Shown here: in pieces, positions 1 to 7,801 of the stretch
How the letters are laid out: each line of letters starts with the position of its first letter
How positions within the stretch are numbered: position 1 is the stretch's first letter
Source: Clostridia bacterium
GTDB lineage: Bacteria > Bacillota > Clostridia > Christensenellales > Aristaeellaceae
DNA: 46,642 nt
Reading direction: 5' to 3'
Assembly (NCBI GenBank): GCA_017473345.1
Contig: JAFULL010000129.1
Coordinates: 1 to 46,642, forward strand
Program-made: the position numbers and the translations under genes
Notes under the pieces: model-generated
The model's database searches: none
The model's input: the letters and a program-made list of their open reading frames with translations, nothing else
Told to the model about the DNA's origin: nothing

Positions 1-399
1 GCTGCTGGCTTCAACACCTACCGCACCATCGACCTCGAGTTCGCTCCCTTCGGCGGCAACTGGCTGAACGACTCCTTCCTGCAGTGCGTGTTCTCCGGCC
101 TGACCGAGGCTGACCTGACCGTGCCGCGCAAGTCCTTCTACGACGGCCTCCGCGAAGACGGCGTGAACCTTGGCAAGTACTATCAGATGCCTGCTGTTCA
201 GATGACCGACGCTTACAACGAGTACGTTGGCGAACTGATCCGTGGCGGCGCTGGCATCTGCACCTTCCGCGATCAGTGCATCGCTGGCCAGATCTCCGTT
301 GAGGACTTCTTCGCTCGTTACGAAGAGCTCAAGGGCCGCGGCCTGCAGGATGTCATCGACGAAGGCAACGAAGCTTACCAGGCCATCATGGGCAACTAA
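1..399 (+). CDS. ABC transporter extracellular solute-binding protein, C-terminal fragment
   Basis: The open frame runs in from the left edge and ends with TAA at 397-399, so only the last 132 residues are present. They align almost residue for residue with the C-terminus encoded by the decayed copy at 561-2178, sharing the blocks DLEFAPFGGNW, GKYYQMPAVQ, EYVGELIRGG and LKGRGLQDVID. That pattern, and the signal peptide visible on the sister copy, fit the family-1 solute-binding proteins of oligosaccharide ABC importers (LplA-like, about 540 residues). Its inferred role is capture of a sugar ligand outside the cell. No permease genes are in the window; they would lie to the left. A strong terminator follows. 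The substrate is unknown; the glycoside hydrolases downstream suggest a plant or algal-type glycan. Confidence 0.8.
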   Translation, partial: AAGFNTYRTIDLEFAPFGGNWLNDSFLQCVFSGLTEADLTVPRKSFYDGLREDGVNLGKYYQMPAVQMTDAYNEYVGELIRGGAGICTFRDQCIAGQISVEDFFARYEELKGRGLQDVIDEGNEAYQAIMGN

Positions 400-433
400 G
401 CTGCTTGCGCCTAACAAGCGATAAGTAACATCC

Positions 434-466
434 GGCCCCATCTCGAAAGAGATGGGGCCTTTTTTT
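434..466 (+). terminator. Rho-independent terminator after the solute-binding protein gene
   Basis: An 11-bp perfect GC-rich stem (434-444 with 449-459) closes a GAAA tetraloop and is followed by seven T residues. It separates the intact copy from the decayed copy that starts at 561. Confidence 0.93.
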
Positions 467-560
467 GTATGAAAATATTGTGCACAACACAAAGATATAT
501 GATAGAACCAACAAAACAGCACTGGTGCAAGTGCTGAAAACCGAATAAGGAGGCCACCCC

Positions 561-2178
561 ATGAAGAAACTGGTATCCTGGCACTGATCATGATGCTGTC
601 TTTGACCTCTGCTTTCGCCACCGCTACTGAAGCAATGGGCGGACTGGAAGCAAACTGGTGGGTCGACCTGGAGATCCCCAAGAGCGAACTGTACTACAAT
701 GAACTGACCATCACCGCTATGGGCAACCATTACAATCAGTATTCCACTGACTTTAATGGCGGCTACTATTTCCCCACCATTGAAAAGATGACCGGCGTTC
801 ACTTCGATATCGACTGGCGTTCCGATTACAATTCCACCGTGGTTGCCACGGCGCTGGCTCAGAGCGTGGATAACCTGCCTCACCTGATTCAGGCTTCCGG
901 CGACTACTCTATCGCCGCCTAATCAGTGAAGGCGCGATCGTTGAGCTGACTCCCTATCTTGAGCTGATGCCCAACGTTGTGGAAGCGGTCGGCGAAGACC
1001 GTATGGCCATCTGGGCAGAAGCCGACGGCGGCATCTGGACCCTGCCTGACCTGGTCAACGTTCCCGGCGCTCAGTCTACCGCTGTTCGCAAGGACTGGCT
1101 GGACCAGCTGGGCATGGAAGTGCCTGACACCTGGGAAGAGTGGAAGGCTTACTGGTACGGCGTTCGTGACAACGACATGAACGGCAACGGCGACCCCAAC
1201 GATGAAATTCCGATTTCTCTGGAAATGGGCGCGACCGGTGAAAGAAGCCTGCATCAGTTGTTGAATGCTTTCGGCATTGCTGCTTCCAACGATGCGCAGT
1301 TCTGCATCATGCCGGGCGGCACCTACGGCTTCGTCTATGACCATCCCAACTACAAGGCTTTCCTCCAGGAAGTTCGTGTTCTGTATGCCGACGGCATTCT
1401 GGACCAGGAGTTCGCAACCCGTAAGGCCACCGATATCCTCAACCTCATGGGCGGCAACCTGGTCGGCACCGTGTTTGCCTATGCTGAGCAGTGCGCTGTG
1501 CAGTCCTAAACCGCGATCGCCAATGGCGACGTGGATGCGCTGTACCTGTGTGTGGCCCCCATTGTTGGCCCATTCGGTGACAGCATGCTGCAGATGCGCG
1601 AAGGTCTGACCAAGAAGTGGTGCATCACCGCGAAGGCGGAGCAGGACGGTCTGGTAGAAGAGCTGTGCAAGTTCTGGAACTGGCAGTACAGCCCCGAAGG
1701 CGTGAGCCTGTACAACTACGGCATCGAGGGCTATACCTTCGACGTGGTGGACGGCAAGAGCGTTCTGCGTCCCGAGGTTGTAGCCAGCGGCTTCAACGTC
1801 TACCATACGATGGACCTTGAGTTTGCTCCCTTCGGCGGCAACTGGCTGACCGACGCCTTCATGCAGTGCGTGTTCTCCGGCATGACCGTGGAAGATCTCA
1901 TCGTACCGCGCCGTTCCTTCTACGACGGTCTGCGCGATGACGGCGTGAACATTGGCAAGTATTATCAGATGCCTGCTGTGCAGGGCACCGAAGCTTACAA
2001 CGAGTATGTAGGCGAGCTGATCCGCGGCGGCAACGGCATTTGCACCTATCGTGACCAGTGTGTGGCCGGTCAGATCACGATCGACGAGTTCTTTGCCAAG
2101 TATGAAGGGCTTAAGGGCCGCGGCCTGCAGGATGTCATCGATCAGGGCACTGCTGCTTACGCTGAGATCACCAAGTAA
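561..2178 (+). pseudogene. Decayed tandem copy of the solute-binding protein gene
   Basis: AAGGAGG at 546-552 precedes ATG 561, and the product begins with a signal peptide (MKKLVS then LALIMMLSLTSAFA). Three lesions break it. One base is missing near 576-580, where the frame moves from that of 561 to that of 578. One base is missing near 918-921, where the frame moves again (GDYSIAA must continue into LISEGAIVELTP). An in-frame TAA lies at 1507-1509 between CAVQS and TAIANGD. Repaired, it would give about 540 residues, the usual family length, and its last 130 residues closely match the fragment at 1-399. No lipobox cysteine is seen. Both one-base losses fall where a CCC would be expected to read CC, so sequencing or assembly error is possible; the stop codon is harder to explain that way. 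If real, only the upstream copy supplies a binding protein. Confidence 0.85.
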
Positions 2179-2200
2179 AAGCAAAATCAATCACGATTGT

Positions 2201-2225
2201 CCGGCCTGAAAGAGCCGAGCTTTTG
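2201..2225 (+). terminator. Weak terminator after the decayed binding-protein copy
   Basis: A short CGGC/GCCG stem (2202-2205 with 2214-2217) is followed by a TTTT run at 2221-2224. It is much weaker than the terminator at 434-466. Confidence 0.35.
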
Positions 2226-2309
2226 TATAAAAAAAGCGAATGCTGGTTTGCATGCGGAAATATTCACCCGTTTGCGAAAGATTTTTCTAAAAAATCGAAA
2301 GCAAATCCC

Positions 2310-2338
2310 TCTGTCAATAGGGAAGAGTGTGATATAAT
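2310..2338 (+). promoter_or_regulatory. Probable sigma-A promoter of the 2388 operon
   Basis: A perfect TATAAT lies at 2333-2338, about 50 bases before the start codon. The -35 is weak (CTGTCA at 2311-2316, 16-base spacer). The box follows an AT-rich stretch from 2225. Confidence 0.55.
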
Positions 2339-2387
2339 AAGGCCAAACAAAAGCAACATCATTCTGCCCAAGGGAGGAATTCTACCC

Positions 2388-4358
2388 ATGAGTCAGGTTC
2401 AGTTTACCCGTCAGCCCTTCATGATGGCCGATTTTGGCAAGGTCAATCCTTTGCCGGATTTTCAGAATGTTTCCTATGTGCATTCCACCGTTGTGTGGGA
2501 TGACACGCTCAACGAGGAGGATGTGCGCTACATGCGTTATGGCCGTGTGGGCACCATTCTGCCGTATCTGTCTCAGGACCAGTATACCCGCGAAAAGAAG
2601 CCCGTTGAAAAGGACGTTGTGGTCATCGAAAACGAGCATATCCGCGCGGAAATGCTGCCGTGGATGGGCGGCCGTCTGTGGTCGCTGAAGTATGAAGGCC
2701 GTGAGCTGCTCAACCATAATCCTGTTGTGCAGCCCTGCAACCTTGCACTGCGCAATGCGTGGTGCTCCGGCGGCGTGGAGTGGAACGTGTCCATCCGCGG
2801 CCATAACATGCTGACCTGCGAAAACATGTTTACCGAACTCATCAACCTGCCGGACGGCACCAGCGGCGTGCGCCTGTACGAATATGAGCGCATCCGCGGC
2901 ATCGTGTACCGTCTGGAGGCTTATCTGCCGCCGGAAAGCCACTTCCTGTATGTACAGGTGCATATTGAAAACCCCAAGGGCAATGGTGAGGTGCCCATGT
3001 ACTGGTGGAGCAATATCGCTGTGCCTCAGCGCGATGGCACGCGCGTGATCGCGCCTGCTGAAACGGCTATTCTGTCGCTGTATGATGCCGGCCAGTACCG
3101 TATGCTGCGCCGTCCGCTGCCTGTATTTGAGGGCATGGATCTGTCCAAGCCCTGCGAGATCACCCGCTCGGTCGACGTGTTCTATGATCTGCCCAAGGAA
3201 GAACGCCCCTTCGTGACAGCGCTGCAGAGCGACCACAAGGGCCTTGTTCAGATGTCCACCCACCAGATGCGCGGCCGCAAGCTGTTTGTATGGGGCGTGG
3301 GCGAGGGCGGCAAGAACTGGCAGCGCTGGCTCAGTGACGGTGTGGAGAGCTACATTGAAATCCAGTCCGGCATTGCCAAGACGCAGCAGGACCACCTGCC
3401 CATGCCTGATGGAGATGTATGGAACTGGCTGGAGGCTTATGGCCAGCTGACCTGCAATGTGGACGGCATGGAATATGCCGACGCTGTCAATGCCTGCCGC
3501 AGCGCGTTGGATGACATGATCGCCCAGAAGGATCTGGAGGCTGAACATCAGGCTCGCGCCAGGGCTATCGCGCAGGCGCAGGGCGAGATCGTCTCCATGG
3601 GCGCTGGCTGGGGCGCACTGGAGAATATGCGCCGCGAGAAGAATGGCCTGCAGCCGGTGTCTTCAGTGTGCCGTTTCCCGGAAAGCTCCATCGATCAGCA
3701 GCAGGCGCCGTGGATCGAGCTTCTCAACAGCCAGTCCTTCCCCGCAATCGACCCGCTGTGCGCGCCTGAAAGCTATATGATCGCTGACTGCTGGCGCAAT
3801 ATGCTGGTGGATGTAGAGGACAAGTCCGCCAACGCCCTGTACCATCTGGGCGTGATGCAGCATGCTGCCAAGGATCCTGAAACGGCGAAGAAGACGCTGG
3901 AAGAAAGCATTCGCCTTGCGCCCACCCCCTGGGCATGGCGCGCGTTGGCCCGCATGGCTGTGATCGCCGGAAGTACCGATGAATGCCTGAACGCCTATCA
4001 CGAGGCTCTTAAACTGCTGCCGGGCGACCGCAACCTCTGCCTCGAATATGCGCAGACGCTGCTCAATGCCGGCCTGCATGCTGAACTGTATGATTACCTG
4101 CAGACCCTGCCTGCCGATTATCAGGAACAGCCCAGATTCCTGTACCTGAAGGCCGCTGCGGATGTAACGCTGGGCCGCTATGACGAGGCGGAAGCCATTA
4201 TGCTGCGCCCGCTGTTCATTCCGGATATGCGCGAGGGCGAGCTGTCGCTGTGCGACCTGTGGTTCACCCTGTACATGAAGAAGCATAACATCAGCCGTGA
4301 AGGGGCCGAGAAGCGTTTCCCGCTGCCGCACGAGCTTGATTTCAGAATGCATGAATAA
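2388..4358 (+). CDS. DUF5107 domain protein with C-terminal TPR-like repeats
   Basis: ATG 2388 is chosen because AGGGAGGAAT (2371-2380) sits just upstream; the open frame extends back to 2223 but without a ribosome site. The 656-residue product has the DUF5107 pattern in its first 320 residues: VIENEHIRAEMLPWMGGRLW, GRELLNHNPV, then LRNAWCSGGVEWN. This is a beta-sandwich related to sugar mutarotase and glycosidase accessory folds. Residues about 525-630 hold TPR-like helix pairs. No signal peptide is seen, so it is probably cytoplasmic. It heads a gene pair with the hydrolase at 4388 (29-base gap). The exact function of DUF5107 proteins is not established; glycan binding or processing is inferred from neighbours. 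A larger paralogue is at 9827-13000. Confidence 0.85.
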   Translation: MSQVQFTRQPFMMADFGKVNPLPDFQNVSYVHSTVVWDDTLNEEDVRYMRYGRVGTILPYLSQDQYTREKKPVEKDVVVIENEHIRAEMLPWMGGRLWSLKYEGRELLNHNPVVQPCNLALRNAWCSGGVEWNVSIRGHNMLTCENMFTELINLPDGTSGVRLYEYERIRGIVYRLEAYLPPESHFLYVQVHIENPKGNGEVPMYWWSNIAVPQRDGTRVIAPAETAILSLYDAGQYRMLRRPLPVFEGMDLSKPCEITRSVDVFYDLPKEERPFVTALQSDHKGLVQMSTHQMRGRKLFVWGVGEGGKNWQRWLSDGVESYIEIQSGIAKTQQDHLPMPDGDVWNWLEAYGQLTCNVDGMEYADAVNACRSALDDMIAQKDLEAEHQARARAIAQAQGEIVSMGAGWGALENMRREKNGLQPVSSVCRFPESSIDQQQAPWIELLNSQSFPAIDPLCAPESYMIADCWRNMLVDVEDKSANALYHLGVMQHAAKDPETAKKTLEESIRLAPTPWAWRALARMAVIAGSTDECLNAYHEALKLLPGDRNLCLEYAQTLLNAGLHAELYDYLQTLPADYQEQPRFLYLKAAADVTLGRYDEAEAIMLRPLFIPDMREGELSLCDLWFTLYMKKHNISREGAEKRFPLPHELDFRMHE

Positions 4359-4387
4359 ACTTTCGCTACAGCAAAGGAGCGGTGAAA

Positions 4388-6445
4388 ATGAGCGAAGTTC
4401 TGCATCCGTGGCATTCCGTTGAAGCTGTTCAGGACGGCAGCCGGGTGGATATTGCGTTCTGGGGCCGAAAGGTCACGCAGGATGCATCGCTGTTTCCGGT
4501 AAGCATTGAGACGCAGGAGACGGAACTGCTGTATGCGCCCATCCGTCTGGTGGGTACGGCCAACGATGAAGAAATCGTATGGCATGATCAGGGGTGTTAC
4601 CTGCTCGATCCCCAAAAGGAAAGAGCGGTTGTCAACGGCTATGCTGAAAGCCAGTGCATCATTGCCAATTCCACCCTTGCGTGGGAATACGATGGTGCTG
4701 CCCGCTGGGACGTAAAGATCATGCCGCGCGGCATCATTGTGCCGCAGCTGTTTGGGCTGGAGCCGCCCAGCGTGACCCGCTGGGATCTGCAAAGCCTCAG
4801 GCTGGAAATTCCGCTGCGCAAGCAGGCAGTGCAGCTGTACGTCAGCTGGCCGGCCGGCGGCGTAAAAGCGCTGAAGGATGGTTCGCCGCTGCGTGAAAAC
4901 GGCCGCATACCTGAGGGCGGCATGAGCATGCCGTTCAAGCCGGGTCTGTGGCTGGGCAATGAAAAGCTTGGCCTGCAGCTGGTCAGTGAAACGGACGAGT
5001 ACTGGCAGGCTGCCGATCGGGAAAAGGCCATCACCATCGAGGATGCCGGCGACCACTGGGTGCTGTGCCTGCACCTGCTGGATTCGGCTCCTCGCATGTG
5101 GGAAAAACCAGGCATGACCTCACCACAGATCAACTATTCCTTTGGTCTGGTGGCTACGCCCGTCAAGCCGATGGATCCGGCCTTCCTGAAATTAAAGGCG
5201 GTTCACATCGACTGCTTTACCAAGATCATTGGCGACTACTGGCCTTACCTTAACGGCCCTGTCAGCGATGAAAACCCCGAAAAGGTCATCGACCGCCTGA
5301 GCCGCGCAGGTGTGAACCTGCTGATTCTGCACGAAAAGTGGAACAAGATTCAGAACTACTGGGAAACTGCCGTACAGACCAGAGAGGAGATCACCCGGCT
5401 GGTGCGCCTGTGCCACAGCCGTGGAATTCGCGTGATTCCGTACTTCGGGTATGAGATCACATCTGCCATGCCGTATTTTGCTGAGGTGCGCGACGAAGTC
5501 AGCTGCATCAGCGAAAACGTCGGAGGCTATTCCAGCGGCTGGTACCGCGTGCCCTATCAGCGCGCCAACATCGTTTGCTACCGCAGCCAGTGGAAGGACA
5601 GGCTGGTGGAAGGCATGCTCAGGTGTATTGATACATTTGAGTTTGACGGCGTGTATCTGGACGGCACGGCGTGCCCGTGGGGCTGTACCAATGCAAAGCA
5701 CGGCTGCGGCTATGAGGGCGAGGATGGCAAGCGCCATGCAACCTACCCCATGTTTGACGTGCGCGATATCATGCGCAAAATCTACACCGGCGTTCATAGG
5801 CGCGGCGGCATCGTCAATCCGCATCTCAGCGGCGTTGCACTGCCCTTCATTACGGGCTTCAGCGACATGATCTGGGATGGCGAGCATATTCAGATGGATA
5901 TCTGGCACAAGGGCATCCGGAATTTCTCGCTGGAGTATTTCCGCGCGGAATATCTGGGCGTCAATCACGGCATCCCCGTGCAGTTCCTTGTGTATGAAGT
6001 TCCCGGCAAGTGGAACTTTGACATGGCGCTGTCCATCTGTCTGATCCACGGCGTGTACCCGCGGCCCAATTCCGTGTATCACCCGCTGGATGTGATGGAG
6101 GAATTGTGGCGCGTGCTGGAACTGTACGGAATTGCCGACGCCAAATTTGAAGGCTACTGGGAAAACGGTGCAGCCTGGCATTGCGACGCTGAGCAGGTGA
6201 AACTGAGCTATTACCGCCGTGAGCAAAACGACGGCAGCATCAAACTGCTGGTGTTTGCGGCCAATCCCACGGTGGATGCATGTCAAGGCGTACAGCTGTC
6301 CATTCTGCCGCAGGCCTTTGACAGACAGAGCGTAAGAAGCGTGTATGACGTACGCGCCAAAGTGTATCTGGATGCCCCGCATGGCAGCTGGAAGGTGGAC
6401 ATGCCCAACCAGACCTATCAGATTTATGAAGTCACATTGGCATAA
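4388..6445 (+). CDS. Putative glycoside hydrolase, TIM-barrel type
   Basis: AAGGAG at 4373-4378 fits ATG 4388 better than the in-frame GTG at 4382. The 685-residue protein has an N-terminal beta-rich half (residues 1 to about 275) and a barrel-like C-terminal half with typical hydrolase strands: VNLLILHEKWN, IRVIPYFGYEI, FEFDGVYLDGT and SDMIWDGEHI. The acidic residues in DGVYLDGT and MIWDGEH are candidate catalytic groups. No signal peptide is visible, so the substrate is probably imported oligosaccharide. The layout resembles uncharacterised GH-like families such as DUF6067 or relatives of GH123, but I cannot fix the family or the linkage cut. A terminator follows directly, so it ends the operon begun at 2388. 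Confidence 0.65.
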   Translation: MSEVLHPWHSVEAVQDGSRVDIAFWGRKVTQDASLFPVSIETQETELLYAPIRLVGTANDEEIVWHDQGCYLLDPQKERAVVNGYAESQCIIANSTLAWEYDGAARWDVKIMPRGIIVPQLFGLEPPSVTRWDLQSLRLEIPLRKQAVQLYVSWPAGGVKALKDGSPLRENGRIPEGGMSMPFKPGLWLGNEKLGLQLVSETDEYWQAADREKAITIEDAGDHWVLCLHLLDSAPRMWEKPGMTSPQINYSFGLVATPVKPMDPAFLKLKAVHIDCFTKIIGDYWPYLNGPVSDENPEKVIDRLSRAGVNLLILHEKWNKIQNYWETAVQTREEITRLVRLCHSRGIRVIPYFGYEITSAMPYFAEVRDEVSCISENVGGYSSGWYRVPYQRANIVCYRSQWKDRLVEGMLRCIDTFEFDGVYLDGTACPWGCTNAKHGCGYEGEDGKRHATYPMFDVRDIMRKIYTGVHRRGGIVNPHLSGVALPFITGFSDMIWDGEHIQMDIWHKGIRNFSLEYFRAEYLGVNHGIPVQFLVYEVPGKWNFDMALSICLIHGVYPRPNSVYHPLDVMEELWRVLELYGIADAKFEGYWENGAAWHCDAEQVKLSYYRREQNDGSIKLLVFAANPTVDACQGVQLSILPQAFDRQSVRSVYDVRAKVYLDAPHGSWKVDMPNQTYQIYEVTLA

Positions 6446-6456
6446 GAATGAAAAAA

Positions 6457-6488
6457 GAGCGTGAAGGCAATTGCCCTCACGCTCTTTT
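6457..6488. terminator. Bidirectional terminator between convergent genes
   Basis: A 12-bp stem with one mismatch (GAGCGTGAAGGC at 6457-6468 with 6473-6484) has A-runs on its left and TTTT on its right, serving both the hydrolase at 4388-6445 and the regulator on the minus strand. Confidence 0.85.
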
Positions 6489-7629
6489 ACACATCTGTTT
6501 TTTCGAAGAAACGCAGCTCTCTGCACATCTCCAGAAAGTCCTGAAACTCTGTTCGGGTTTTGCATCCTGCCACGCCCATGATTCGCTTGAGCCGATAACG
6601 CAGCGCGGAGGCGGACAGAAACAGCCGCTCCTCCAGCGCTTCGGTGCTCAGCCCTGCAAGCAGGCCGCGCAAAAAAGCCTGATCGATGTCGTCACAGCTG
6701 TCCAGCAGCATTTCGGCGCACATCAGACGGTCAGCCTCAGGGTCGCTGTAGAAATTGACGCTGGTTTCATAATTCGTTTGGGGAAGTGCAAGCATATCGC
6801 TTTCCTCAAAGGGAATACAGGCAGTGGAATCGCGCACGATGAGCTTGCTGCGAATGCGCACTGACACGCTGGTGGCGGCCTCCTGCTTTTGCAAAAAGGC
6901 GTACAGGTTGATGGCCTGGCGGCCCAGTTCCTCATGCTCCAGCGTAACGCTGGTAATGGAGGGACTTACATTCGCAGACAGCGCCGAGTTTCCAAAGCTG
7001 GTTACAAACAGATCTTCCGGCACACGTATACCATCGGCCCTGAGTCGCCTCAACAGCGAAACAGCAACGATGTCGTTGGCGCAGATCACCGCATCAAAAC
7101 GGCTGCGCTCATGCGAAAAGGCCTGATAACATGCGTCCAGCGAAGCAGGATTGTCGAATGCGCGAAAGCTTTGCCCAAGTCCATGGGCAGCATTCCATGC
7201 ATCAAAGCAGTCCTTCTTGATCATGTCGGCGGAGGAATTGGGGTTAAAGCCGTACAGGGCAGCGCGCGGCCTGCCGCAGCGTTCAAGATAGTGCAGAATC
7301 ATCTGCATGGCCGACACGTGATCCATGCGCACAATGCCTTGAGCGGTGGCCGATTCGGCCGGATTGAAGCTGATGAGGATGCACTTTACGCCCTTGCGCG
7401 TAAAATGATCCAACACCTTGGGCATCCACGAGATCGACGTGCCGATCACGATGATCAGCCGCTGACGGCTGCCGAACAGCTCGTCAGGGTCGATGGTCTG
7501 GTAGTCGTCGGCATCAAGCTGCACAACGGTATATTTTTTGCGGCTGGCCTCGCGCATCAGGCCGTCTACCGTCTGGCGCGCCCAGATGGAATTGCGGTAG
7601 TCGGATTCCAGCAAAAATGGTATGAGCAT
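6487..7629 (-). CDS. LacI-type sugar-sensor regulator with a C-terminal LuxR-like HTH
   Basis: The 380-residue product starts straight into a periplasmic-binding-protein-like ligand domain (residues about 1-270, with DAVICANDIVAVSLLRRLRA and GIRVPEDLFVTSFGN, typical of LacI/PurR effector domains). The usual N-terminal LacI helix-turn-helix is absent. Residues about 335-380 instead hold a segment resembling a LuxR/GerE helix-turn-helix (LSTEALEERLFLSASALRYR). ATG 7629 is preferred over ATG 7635 because the minus-strand AAAGGAG (7639-7645) is nine bases from it. The gene is divergent from the GH50-like gene at 7802, so it most likely controls the glycan locus. An XylR-like arrangement (sugar sensor plus C-terminal DNA-binding domain) is the closest known parallel. 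Confidence 0.78.
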   Translation of the reverse strand: MLIPFLLESDYRNSIWARQTVDGLMREASRKKYTVVQLDADDYQTIDPDELFGSRQRLIIVIGTSISWMPKVLDHFTRKGVKCILISFNPAESATAQGIVRMDHVSAMQMILHYLERCGRPRAALYGFNPNSSADMIKKDCFDAWNAAHGLGQSFRAFDNPASLDACYQAFSHERSRFDAVICANDIVAVSLLRRLRADGIRVPEDLFVTSFGNSALSANVSPSITSVTLEHEELGRQAINLYAFLQKQEAATSVSVRIRSKLIVRDSTACIPFEESDMLALPQTNYETSVNFYSDPEADRLMCAEMLLDSCDDIDQAFLRGLLAGLSTEALEERLFLSASALRYRLKRIMGVAGCKTRTEFQDFLEMCRELRFFEKTDV

Positions 7630-7731
7630 ATGCATCCGCTCCTTTGATGGTATGATGATAACACATCGTGCACACCCGGTCAAATGCTTCGGCATGCAAC
7701 GTTTTTGCGATTTCTTCGACGGATTTTCACG

Positions 7732-7759
7732 TTGAAATGCTTAAGTGTTTTGGTACAAT
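7732..7759 (+). promoter_or_regulatory. Promoter of the GH50-like operon, with repeated AAATGCTT
   Basis: TTGAAA (7732-7737) and TACAAT (7754-7759) are separated by 16 bases, about 43 bases before GTG 7802. The octamer AAATGCTT occurs at 7735-7742, inside the promoter, and at 7682-7689, exactly 53 bases upstream (about five helical turns). This is a candidate operator pair for the divergently encoded regulator; that link is inference. Confidence 0.65.
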
Positions 7760-7801
7760 AAATATAGTGGAAAACCATTCTGCAAAGGAGGACTTTAACA
7801 A

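Noticed and set aside
478-487. TTGTGCACAA palindrome before the decayed binding-protein gene as an operator
   Set aside because: It is short and the only similar site, GTGCACA near 7668, is not a full match. Not enough to call a binding site.
919-2190. A long uninterrupted minus-strand frame over the decayed binding-protein gene
   Set aside because: The protein is a composition artefact. The plus strand gives clear homology to the neighbouring copy, despite its lesions.
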